A stretch of DNA of 49,197 bases from DATBGS01 sp036557885 (GTDB lineage Bacteria > Chloroflexota > Ktedonobacteria > Ktedonobacterales > DATBGS01), in assembly GCA_036557885.1 (NCBI GenBank), contig DATBGS010000139.1, positions 1-49,197 of the forward strand, in the 5' to 3' direction. Made by a program: the position numbers and the translations under genes. Positions 24,728 to 32,404 of this stretch are shown piece by piece (position 1 is the stretch's first letter; every line of letters begins with the position of its first letter). Below the pieces are notes generated by a model, which had not been told where the DNA came from, did no database searches, and saw only the letters and a program-made list of their open reading frames with translations.

Positions 24728-25816
24728 ATGAAACACTTTATTTTCTCTGGCAGTCTTTTCCTGGCATGTTTGTTTGCCCTGGCTGGTTGCGATACGGTGG
24801 TTACAAGCGCTGGACAGCCACCACCCCTCGTCTTCCCCAAAGGGACTGTTGCTCCGCAGCCTTCAGCCGGGGCGACTGGTGGAGTCGGAACCATTCTGCT
24901 CACCTACCAGGGACACAAGAACCAGGTGAACACTATCGCCTGGTCGCCAGACGGCAAGCGCATTGCCTCCGGGGGCTTCGACGGGGTGCAGATTTGGGAC
25001 GCGACAACGGGCACGCTCATCGTGAAGATGGGAACCCCCGCGAACTCGCTCGCCTGGTCGCCCGACGGCACGCGCCTGGTGACGTGTGCGCCGCCGTTTG
25101 TTGATGGCAACGGAAACTTCTTCAGCAGCGTGCAGATATGGGACACCACTACCGGAAAGCCAGTGTTCTCCTATCCCGGAAATAACGATGAAGTGAAGGC
25201 GGTGGCCTGGTCGCCCGATGGCAAACGCATCGCCTCGGTGGGGCAAAGCAACACGGTGCTGGTCTGGGACGCCACCACCGGCAAGACCCTCCAGACCTAT
25301 AAAGGGCACAACAATATCATTGATGGCCTGGCCTGGTCGCCAGATAGCACGCGCATCGCCTCAGCTAGTTTCGATAACACCGTGCAGGTCTGGAACGCGA
25401 CGACAGGAAAAACCTTGCTCACCTACAAGGGCCATAAAGCGCTGGTGGAGGCTGTGGTCTGGTCGCCCGATGGCAAGCACATCGCCTCTGGCGGGGCAGA
25501 TACGACGGTGCAGGTCTGGGACTCCACCACTGGAGCAACGGTCTACACCTATCACGGGCACAGCGGCGATATTCATACCATCGCCTGGTCCCCGGATGGA
25601 AAGCGCATTGTCTCTGGCAGCGGCAGTTCGGGCGGCGCGACGGATGACACACCTGTTCAGTTGTGGGATGCGCTGACAGGGGGCAATGCTTATGTCTATT
25701 CCGAGCATTCTGGGAACGCCACCGCCCTGGCCTGGTCGCCCGATAGCACGCGCATCGCCTCGGCCATCTTCCGCACAAGCTCAAGCAGCCCGATACAAAT
25801 CTGGCAGGCAAGGTAG
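24728..25816 (+). CDS. WD40-repeat lipoprotein (third tandem paralogue)
   Basis: 362 residues from ATG 24728 (ribosome site GAGGAA). The 'FALAGC' lipobox is at residues 15-20, followed by a Pro/Ala/Gly linker and seven WD40 repeats. Blades 4-7 are close to those of copies 2 and 4 at DNA level ('WSPDSTRIASASFDNTVQVW', 'SGGADTTVQVWDSTTGATV'). The blade 6 insert 'SGSSGGATDDTPVQ' matches copy 4. It is probably an extracytoplasmic binding protein, co-transcribed with its neighbours. Confidence 0.88.
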   Translation: MKHFIFSGSLFLACLFALAGCDTVVTSAGQPPPLVFPKGTVAPQPSAGATGGVGTILLTYQGHKNQVNTIAWSPDGKRIASGGFDGVQIWDATTGTLIVKMGTPANSLAWSPDGTRLVTCAPPFVDGNGNFFSSVQIWDTTTGKPVFSYPGNNDEVKAVAWSPDGKRIASVGQSNTVLVWDATTGKTLQTYKGHNNIIDGLAWSPDSTRIASASFDNTVQVWNATTGKTLLTYKGHKALVEAVVWSPDGKHIASGGADTTVQVWDSTTGATVYTYHGHSGDIHTIAWSPDGKRIVSGSGSSGGATDDTPVQLWDALTGGNAYVYSEHSGNATALAWSPDSTRIASAIFRTSSSSPIQIWQAR

Positions 25817-25879
25817 CGGGTGATGACCGCCCTTGATAGGTGTGCCGAGGCCAAAACCATCCTTCAGCGAGGAGTGCCC

Positions 25880-26980
25880 ATGAAACGCTTTATTTTCTCC
25901 AGAAGCCTCTTGCTCGCGTGCCTGCTGGTGCTGGCTGGCTGCGACAGCCTTGTCGCGCGTAACGAGCGGCCTCCGCCCCTCGTCTTCCCCAAAGGGACGG
26001 CTGTCCCGACGCCTTCAGGAACTTCTACCCCGTCAAGCGGGGGACTGGGAACCATTCTCTTCACCTATCGCGGGCAGCAGAATCCGGTCAACACCATCGC
26101 CTGGTCGCCCGATGGCAAGCGCATCGCTTCCGGCAGCATTGAAGGGGTGCGCATCTGGGACGCGGCAACCGGAACTGAACTCTTGCATTTTGGGACGCCA
26201 ACGGACGCGCTGGCCTGGTCGCCCGATGGCAAGCGCCTGGTGACAGGCGGGTTCCCCGATTCTTTTATCCCTGGGATGATGCCCAAAGGCATCGTAAAGA
26301 TATGGGATGCCAGCAACGGCAAGTTGCTGCTCTCCTACAACGGGCACAACGATGTAGTGCAGGTCGTGGCCTGGTCGCCCGATGGCAAGCGCGTTGCCTC
26401 GGCGCAGCAGAATAACGAAGTGCAGGTCTGGAACGCCACGACGGGCAAGACGCTCCTCACCTTCAAAGAGCAGACCACCATTGTTGACGGCCTGGCCTGG
26501 TCGCCGGACAGCACGCGCATTGCCTCGGCCAACTTTGATAGCACCGTGCACGTCTGGAACGCCACAACCGGAAAAACCCTGCTCGTCTACAAAGGCCATA
26601 CCGGCCTGGTAGAAGTGGTGGCGTGGTCGCCTGATGGCCGCTACATCGCCTCTGGTGGCGCGGATACCACCGTGCAGGTCTGGAACGCCAGCACCGGAAC
26701 GCCAGTCTACACCTATCATGGGCATACCGGCGATGTCTATGTGCTGGCCTGGTCCCCCAACGGGCGACGCATTGTCTCCGGCAGCCGTGGTTCGGGCGGC
26801 GCGACGGATGACACGCCCATCCAGGTGTGGGATGCCCTGACCGGCGCCCATGCCTTTATCTTCCCCACAGATTCCTTCACCGTCACTGCGCTGGCCTGGT
26901 CGCCGGACAGCACCCGCGTTGCCACAGGCATCAGCCACTCGTTCACCTCCAACCTGATAGAGGTCTGGCAGGCAGGATAG
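25880..26980 (+). CDS. WD40-repeat lipoprotein (fourth tandem paralogue)
   Basis: 366 residues from ATG 25880 (GAGGAG). The 'LVLAGC' lipobox is at residues 15-20. It has seven WD40 repeats with a blade 2 insert ('GGFPDSFIPGMMPKG') and the blade 6 insert 'SGGATDDTPIQ' shared with copy 3. It is the last of the tandem set; its end faces the PPK2 gene 4 nt away (convergent). Near-identity of blades between copies 3 and 4 suggests recent duplication followed by local divergence in the inserts. Confidence 0.88.
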   Translation: MKRFIFSRSLLLACLLVLAGCDSLVARNERPPPLVFPKGTAVPTPSGTSTPSSGGLGTILFTYRGQQNPVNTIAWSPDGKRIASGSIEGVRIWDAATGTELLHFGTPTDALAWSPDGKRLVTGGFPDSFIPGMMPKGIVKIWDASNGKLLLSYNGHNDVVQVVAWSPDGKRVASAQQNNEVQVWNATTGKTLLTFKEQTTIVDGLAWSPDSTRIASANFDSTVHVWNATTGKTLLVYKGHTGLVEVVAWSPDGRYIASGGADTTVQVWNASTGTPVYTYHGHTGDVYVLAWSPNGRRIVSGSRGSGGATDDTPIQVWDALTGAHAFIFPTDSFTVTALAWSPDSTRVATGISHSFTSNLIEVWQAG

Positions 26981-26984
26981 CACC

Positions 26985-27824
26985 TCAGTGCTTCCGCTCG
27001 TCCTGCTGGTGATACACGCGCAACTCGCTCAAGGAGCGTTCGCCTCGCTCTTTGAGCGCTTTCTCCCAGCCGCGCGCGTGCGGCTCCAGCCCTTCAATCA
27101 GCGCCTCGGCCACCACATAATTGCGATACCACTTCTTATTGGCGGGGACGATATGCCAGGGCGCCCAGCTTGTGCTGCACTTGCCCAGCGCCTCCTCATA
27201 CGCCTCAATATACTCGTCCCAATAGACCCGCTCCTGCCAATCGGAGACAGCGATCTTCCAGGCTTTGATAGGGTCTTCTTCGCGGGCGAGCAATCGCTCC
27301 TCTTGCTCCTCTTTGGAGATGTGCAGAAAGAACTTGAAGATCAGCACGCCGTTTTCGCTCAGCATCTCCTCAAAGTCATTGATCTGCTGGTAGCGCTTCT
27401 TCCAGACCTTCGGCGGCACGAAATGACGCACGCGGGCAATCAGCACATCCTCATAATGCGAGCGGTTAAAGATGCCGATCATCCCCAAGGGGGGCGCGGC
27501 CCGATGCACGCGCCACAGAAAGTCGTGGCTGAGTTCTTCTTCGCTGGGCGCCTTAAAATTCCAGACCCGGCACCCGGATGGATTCACACCAGACATCACA
27601 TGCTTGATGGTGCCATCTTTGCCAGAGGTATCCATCCCCTGAAGGATGATCAGCACGCTCTGCTGCTGCGCCGCGTAAAGCATCTCCTGCAAGCGTTCGC
27701 GCCGCTCTGCTAATTGAGGCAGCAGACGCGACTCCACCTCTTTTTTGTTCAGGCCGCCGGTTTCATTGGGGTCATACCTGGAGAGCTTGACTGTTCCAGG
27801 CGTATCAATGATCGAAAGGGGCAT
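26985..27824 (-). CDS. ppk2: Polyphosphate kinase 2 family (PPK2)
   Basis: A 279-residue protein close to the single-domain PPK2 length. The Walker A motif 'GMDTSGKDG' (residues 63-71; Asp65, Lys69) and Walker B-like 'FNRSHYEDVLIARV' are typical, with the lid region 'RVYWDEYIEAYEEAL' and the C-terminal 'WHIVPANKKWYRN' motif. PPK2 enzymes use polyphosphate to phosphorylate AMP, ADP or GDP in the cytoplasm. The exact class cannot be told from sequence by eye, although the 'NRSHYEDVL' form is common in the class acting on AMP/ADP. AGGAGTGAG precedes the ATG. It is convergent with the WD40 set. Confidence 0.92.
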   Translation of the reverse strand: MPLSIIDTPGTVKLSRYDPNETGGLNKKEVESRLLPQLAERRERLQEMLYAAQQQSVLIILQGMDTSGKDGTIKHVMSGVNPSGCRVWNFKAPSEEELSHDFLWRVHRAAPPLGMIGIFNRSHYEDVLIARVRHFVPPKVWKKRYQQINDFEEMLSENGVLIFKFFLHISKEEQEERLLAREEDPIKAWKIAVSDWQERVYWDEYIEAYEEALGKCSTSWAPWHIVPANKKWYRNYVVAEALIEGLEPHARGWEKALKERGERSLSELRVYHQQDERKH

Positions 27825-28001
27825 AGTTCGCTCACTCCTGTATCAACATACATAGCCAGCAGTGCCCGCGCCACCAGGCAACAATGGGCGCAGCGGGGCC
27901 GGATAGCTTTGGTCGCCCGCCAGAACGCACCACAAAAACGCCCAGGCGAGAGATGATTGGAAAATACCTGTCGCATGAACGCGGCCAAAGGCTGAAAAAA
28001 C

Positions 28002-28030
28002 TTGACAACGGCAGGGCAGGATGCTATACT
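28002..28030 (+). promoter_or_regulatory. Promoter of the tRNA-Val/tRNA-Pro unit
   Basis: TTGACA (28002-28007), 17 nt, TATACT (28025-28030). It lies 12 nt before the mature 5' end of tRNA-Val. No second promoter is visible before tRNA-Pro, so both are probably on one transcript. Confidence 0.8.
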
Positions 28031-28042
28031 GTATTGTGTTCG

Positions 28043-28116
28043 GGGCAGTTAGCTCAGTTGGTTAGAGTGCTACCTTGACATGGTAGAGGTCGCAGGTTCG
28101 AATCCCGCACTGCCCA
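28043..28116 (+). tRNA. tRNA-Val (anticodon GAC)
   Basis: 74 nt with acceptor GGGCAGT/ACTGCCC and discriminator A. The anticodon stem CTACC/GGTAG encloses the loop TTGACAT, and the T-arm contains GGTTCGAATCC. The 3' CCA is not encoded (CCC follows), so it must be added. Confidence 0.93.
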
Positions 28117-28159
28117 CCCGAAACCGCGCCTCCCCTAGCGCGGTGGTTTGTCGGAAGAG

Positions 28160-28236
28160 CGGGGTGTAGCGCAGTTGGCTAGCGCGCATGGTTTGGGACC
28201 ATGAGGTCCCCGGTTCGAGTCCGGGCACCCCGACCA
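28160..28236 (+). tRNA. tRNA-Pro (anticodon TGG)
   Basis: 77 nt including the encoded CCA. Acceptor CGGGGTG/CACCCCG, anticodon stem CATGG/CCATG with loop TTTGGGA, T-arm GGTTCGAGTCC. Unlike the neighbouring tRNA-Val, the CCA end (28234-28236) is in the DNA. Confidence 0.93.
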
Positions 28237-28751
28237 TATTTTCCCTATTGGTGATTTAGGCCAATCTTCGACCAATCTTTCCATGAAACATAGACCGCTA
28301 GCATCCTCTTTTCTCTTCCACTTTTTTTAAACCCTCAGTTTCTCCCTTTTTGGATGGCTTGCATGTTGGTGAGACATTCTGTACCAAATTGCTGGGTCGT
28401 CGGGTAAGCCTTTGGGAGGCAAACGCTGATCGTCGAGCTTCAGTCCCGCTGAAGAAAGAGGCCGAAAGCCTGGAGAATCGCCGGCTGCGTCGAGGCGTAC
28501 GGCACACAACTGTCGTCCGGGAGCGCTTTCGTACCTTTTGGCAACTTTCCTATAAGTATTGCATATCTCGTGGAGGTCTGCTATTGTTTCTGTGAGAGCA
28601 ACAAGACACTATATAGTGCTAAAGCAATTGCTTATACTCTTGCAGTGCAGGTGTCATGGTCGGCAAAAGCGGCTACAGAGGGTATCTTGAGGGGTGGAGG
28701 CATGGAAAATAGCCCGATTGCCTTTCTGGTCCCTGCTGGAAGGATCTCACC
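28237..28751. other. 515-bp intergenic region upstream of the PQQ/FAEG giant protein
   Basis: No gene that I can support. A TTG-started frame at 28350-28595 lacks a ribosome site and any recognisable motif. The perfect 12-bp palindrome CACTATATAGTG (28607-28618) lies just upstream of a TATACT (28633-28638), which is the best candidate for the -10 of the gene at 28752; the -35 is weak. Confidence 0.4.
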
Positions 28752-31469
28752 ATGAACCTTCTCCGCTGGATTTTTCTCCTGACTCTTTCCCTTTCGCTGC
28801 TCCCTGTTCTGACACCTACATCCAAAACTGTAATTGCCCATCCGGCTACAGCACAAGCAACCAGTTCTCCCCTGCAAGTAACCCCTTCGGTGGTGAATAT
28901 CGCTGCCATTCCAGGTATCACTCCGCCCAATTTCAACCTTACCCTAACAAATACCAGCAACACGACTGTCTACTGGCAAGTTGATTCGCCGCCTACCTGG
29001 ATACAGGTTCCTTTGCCTGGAACGTCAGGGACGCTTTATGCAGGCACATCTCAGGTTTTTCCGCTTGTTTTCAACACCCCGTTGGCCCTCGTACAAACAT
29101 ACTTCACCAAATTGGTTTTTCGAGTCAATGGCATTGCTGCACTTGTTGTTCCTGTGACCTTGTATGAAGCCACGGTTTCGCAAACCTGGTACTTCGCTGA
29201 GGGGTACACGGGCACGGGCTTTACGGAGTATCTGACTATTGCCAACCCCAACCCGACGCTCACCACGGTGACCGTGCAGTACCTGCTGCAAGGTGCGGCT
29301 CCTCTCACCCGGCAGTATCAACTGGCCGCCAACAGCCGCTTCACCCGCAACATCAACACGGAAGTCGGGGCTGGCCAATCCCTGGCGATGGTAGTGACTG
29401 GCTCACAGCCTATCATTGCCGAGCGTCCTATGTACTTTACCTTCGCCTCCTCCACCTGGCATCTCTCTCTGCCTGGCGGCAGCGATGTGCTGGGCGCCAC
29501 CAGCCTGGGCACCGACTTTGACTTTGCCTATCTGGATACCACCACCAACCACGACACCTACCTCACCATCCTCAACCAGGATCCAACCACCACTATGCAA
29601 GTCACCGTCAACTACTTTCCTCTGACAGGCGGCACCCCCATGGTGTTCACCCATCTGGTCAACGCGAACAGCCGGGGGACGATTCATATCAACGATGAGC
29701 ACCTCCCACTGGGCACCTACAGCGCCCTGGTCCATCTCTCCTTGCCAGGGCTGGTCGAGCGACCCATGTACCTGAAGGACTCCTTGACGGGCTACACGGG
29801 CGCGGCGGATGTGATCGGTGTTACCCAGCCACTCACTGATTGGTACTTTGCTGAGGGGTTCATTACTCCCACCTTCACGGAGCGGTACATCCTGGCCAAC
29901 CCCAGCACTACTCAGTCCGCCAGTGGCACCATCACCTTCTTCCTCGACAAAGGCCAGCCTCAAACCAAGCCTTTCACCCTGGCACCAGGACAACAAACCA
30001 TCCTCAACGTCGCTTCCCTGTCCATCAGTGGCAACAACAGTGCCCATGTCCACGTCACTCAGCCTATCCTGGCCGAGCGCTTCATGAGCTTCAAGTTCTC
30101 CCCTACCTTGCCAGGAGCCACTGATGTGTTGGGGGCAGCAGCACCCTCCAACCTGTTCTACTTTGCCGAGGGCTTCACAGGCAGTGGCTTCTCGGAGTAC
30201 CTGACCATTGAGAATCCTGACCCGACTCAGATAGCCAACGTCCAGGTGACCTTCCTGCCTGACAAGCCGGGAGGGCAAGCCACTATGCAGCTCTACAGCA
30301 TCGCTCCTAGCAGCCGCTTTACCTTGAACACAGGGACGGTGATGCCCAACCAATCGTTCTCGATGGTACTGGCATCCGACGCCCCCATCGTGGCCGAGCG
30401 ACCTATCTACTTTAACTTTAACAATGGGCAGACTGGGGGCAGTGACGTGGTAGGCTATTCAGGGTTCGTACCGCCCCCTGCACCAACTCCCCCACCAAAT
30501 GGATTGAGCGTCTATGTGGGTACCGGGGATGGAAAGGTCTATGCCCTCAACGCGAATGATGGGTCGGTGCGCTGGAGCTATCAGACTGGCGGGGCTATTA
30601 AGTCTTCACCCGCTGTCTCCAATGGCATTCTCTACATCGGTTCCACTGATAACTCTCTCTATGCCCTTCAGACCAGCGATGGTTCATTGCTGTGGAGTTT
30701 CAAAACCGGGAGAAGTATTGAGGCCTCACCTCTAGTGGTGAATGGACTGGTGTATGTTTCGTCCGATGATACTGTGTTCTACGCCCTCAATGCTCAGACG
30801 GGGGCGTTGGTGTGGAAGTATGGAAATCCTGGCCTTAACTTCAGCCAGGCAACTCCCACCTATGCCAATGGAGAAGTGTACTTTAGTACCACCGCCGTAT
30901 ATGCAGCTGATGCCTTGACCGGCGCGAATGTCCGGACAGTAGGCGCTCCACCGAGCGGTTATGGTGATTTGCTGGTCGTCAACGGAGTCCTCTATGTCTC
31001 CAATGGCAATGGCATCCAGGCGTTCGATGTCAGCACCGGCACCTTGTTGTATACACAGAATTCCATTTTCGCCCCTTCTTCCTCTCCTGTGGTAGTCAAT
31101 GGGATACTTTACATTGGTGATGGAACGCCAAGCTATGTGGATGCCCTTGATGCTGCGACGGGGAGTATTCTCTGGCGCACCCACACAGGGAGTGTGATTC
31201 AGTCGAAACCGGTCATTGCTAATGGCATCCTCTATATTGGCTCCGATGACAGGTATGTCTATGCGCTCAAGGCAAGCGACGGTACGTTCCTGTGGCGGAG
31301 TCAGACTGGTGGGTTCTTACTTTCGTATCCAACAGTCGTCAATGGCATCCTCTACATCGGGTGCGAGGATGGGGGCGTGTATGCCTTCAACACGGCTGAT
31401 GGTTCTCTGGTGTGGCGGGCGCTGACCCCTGGCCTGATTACGTTTTCGTCGCCTGCTATTGCACCATAG
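28752..31469 (+). CDS. Giant secreted protein: Ig-like, four FAEG modules, PQQ-type beta-propeller
   Basis: 905 residues. A signal peptide (about 1-36) is followed by an Ig/BACON-like domain (about 40-140). Next come four related modules (about 143-570), each opening with 'W(Y)FAEG.T...TEYLTIANPNP' or a variant such as 'HDTYLTILNQ', passing through '(A/V)ERPMYF' and closing '(G/A)(S/T)DV(L/V)G'. After a Pro-rich linker the C-terminus (about 580-905) is an eight-bladed PQQ-type propeller ('GILYIGS.D..VYALNA.DG...W...TG'). It is exported and probably surface-attached or released; no catalytic motif is seen. Function unknown. GGAAGGA precedes the ATG. The FAEG block is shared with the next gene. 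Confidence 0.82.
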   Translation: MNLLRWIFLLTLSLSLLPVLTPTSKTVIAHPATAQATSSPLQVTPSVVNIAAIPGITPPNFNLTLTNTSNTTVYWQVDSPPTWIQVPLPGTSGTLYAGTSQVFPLVFNTPLALVQTYFTKLVFRVNGIAALVVPVTLYEATVSQTWYFAEGYTGTGFTEYLTIANPNPTLTTVTVQYLLQGAAPLTRQYQLAANSRFTRNINTEVGAGQSLAMVVTGSQPIIAERPMYFTFASSTWHLSLPGGSDVLGATSLGTDFDFAYLDTTTNHDTYLTILNQDPTTTMQVTVNYFPLTGGTPMVFTHLVNANSRGTIHINDEHLPLGTYSALVHLSLPGLVERPMYLKDSLTGYTGAADVIGVTQPLTDWYFAEGFITPTFTERYILANPSTTQSASGTITFFLDKGQPQTKPFTLAPGQQTILNVASLSISGNNSAHVHVTQPILAERFMSFKFSPTLPGATDVLGAAAPSNLFYFAEGFTGSGFSEYLTIENPDPTQIANVQVTFLPDKPGGQATMQLYSIAPSSRFTLNTGTVMPNQSFSMVLASDAPIVAERPIYFNFNNGQTGGSDVVGYSGFVPPPAPTPPPNGLSVYVGTGDGKVYALNANDGSVRWSYQTGGAIKSSPAVSNGILYIGSTDNSLYALQTSDGSLLWSFKTGRSIEASPLVVNGLVYVSSDDTVFYALNAQTGALVWKYGNPGLNFSQATPTYANGEVYFSTTAVYAADALTGANVRTVGAPPSGYGDLLVVNGVLYVSNGNGIQAFDVSTGTLLYTQNSIFAPSSSPVVVNGILYIGDGTPSYVDALDAATGSILWRTHTGSVIQSKPVIANGILYIGSDDRYVYALKASDGTFLWRSQTGGFLLSYPTVVNGILYIGCEDGGVYAFNTADGSLVWRALTPGLITFSSPAIAP

Positions 31470-31696
31470 AAGTCCAGGTCTTGGGATCAAAAGAGCAGTT
31501 CCTGGATTCTCTGGTTCGGAACGTCCTTTCCAGTTCAATTGATCTCGCTGTTGGCTCATCTGTGGTAGGGTACGCCACTTTGTAGCAAGCGTAGGCTGGC
31601 TATTTCCCAAAAGTACCAGTCCACTTGCACGCAACCTTGCCTCTATGCTAGCTTCTCTCCAGGCTTGCTTCCTCGCTTGGGCGCGTGCCCAATTTT

Positions 31697-31723
31697 TCTG
31701 TGACTTGTCGGGCAAGTCACAGA
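31697..31723. other. 11-bp-arm inverted repeat in the leader of the SBBP/FAEG gene
   Basis: TCTGTGACTTG (31697-31707), loop TCGGG, CAAGTCACAGA (31713-31723), all perfect. It is 37 nt before ATG 31760. The T-run lies upstream of it, so it does not look like a terminator for rightward transcription. It could be an operator or a leader hairpin. Confidence 0.5.
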
Positions 31724-31759
31724 CATGGACGAAATTTGATCGGGAAAGGACTGCTTCTT

Positions 31760-32404
31760 ATGTGGATGCGCCCAAAACGCTCAACCTCTCTGCTGCGGAT
31801 ACTGGGAACCCTGGCGCTGCTTAATGTCGTCTTCCTCTTTCTGCACGCCGACACCTCTACGCACTCATCCCTCCCTCAGATAACGGCTCCTGCGTCTGCC
31901 CGTCAAAGCGTGCCTGCGGCATTTGGACAGGTGCCCATCAGCTTTGAGATGAACCAGGGGCAAACGGACAGCAAGGTGCGTTTCCTGGCACACGCGCCAG
32001 GTTACAGCCTCTTTTTGACATCAACAGAGGCGTTACTCGCTTTCAGCTCGAAGAGTCATACTGAAGCCGCCTCTTCTGATCGGTTCGGGCCTGCTCTTCG
32101 CAGCCCTTCCCCTTCGGTTCCCACCACACCAGCAGCGGTGGTTGGCATGCAATTCATCGGTGCCAGTCCCCAGCCAGCGGTGACGGGGGAGCAACCACTC
32201 CCTGGCCTGGTCAATTACCTCCTGGGCAATGACCCGGCAAACTGGCGCACGAACATTCCCACCTATGCCCAGGTTCGCTATCACAACATCTACCCTGGGA
32301 TTGACCTGGTGTACTATGGCAACCAGGGGCAACTGGAATATGACTTTGTTGTCTCGCCCGGCAGCGACGCATCCTGCTCGGCTTTACCGGGACAGACCAC
32401 TTGA
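31760..32404 (+). CDS. SBBP-repeat secreted protein, N-terminal fragment (frameshifted)
   Basis: 214 residues. A signal peptide ('LLRILGTLALLNVVFLFLHA') is followed by the domain that normally opens SBBP propeller proteins: 'FEMNQGQTDSKVRFLAHAPGYSLFLTSTEA', 'LVNYLLGNDPANWRTNIPTY' and 'YPGIDLVYYGNQGQLEYDFV'. The expected continuation ('RILLGFTGTDHLSLDAQGEL') is in another frame from about 32365, so this ORF stops early at 32402. AAAGGA precedes ATG 31760. It belongs with 32401-35556 as one gene of about 1265 residues, split by a one-base deletion or sequence error. Confidence 0.72.
   Translation: MWMRPKRSTSLLRILGTLALLNVVFLFLHADTSTHSSLPQITAPASARQSVPAAFGQVPISFEMNQGQTDSKVRFLAHAPGYSLFLTSTEALLAFSSKSHTEAASSDRFGPALRSPSPSVPTTPAAVVGMQFIGASPQPAVTGEQPLPGLVNYLLGNDPANWRTNIPTYAQVRYHNIYPGIDLVYYGNQGQLEYDFVVSPGSDASCSALPGQTT

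Noticed and set aside
22435..26980. CRISPR-like array suggested by the regular repeats
   Set aside because: The periodicity of about 125 bp comes from WD40 codons in an open frame; there are no short palindromic repeats with unique spacers.
28350..28595. TTG-started 81-codon ORF after the tRNA genes, considered as an integrase or transposase remnant
   Set aside because: No ribosome site, no recognisable motif, and no duplicated tRNA end that would mark an integration site.
28237..28751. Riboswitch in the long leader before the PQQ/FAEG gene
   Set aside because: A few GC-rich helices can be drawn, but no known riboswitch consensus (c-di-GMP, cobalamin, PreQ1) fits.
32360..32404. Programmed -1 ribosomal frameshift in the SBBP gene
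   Set aside because: No slippery heptamer and no following pseudoknot-like structure; a deletion or sequence error is simpler.
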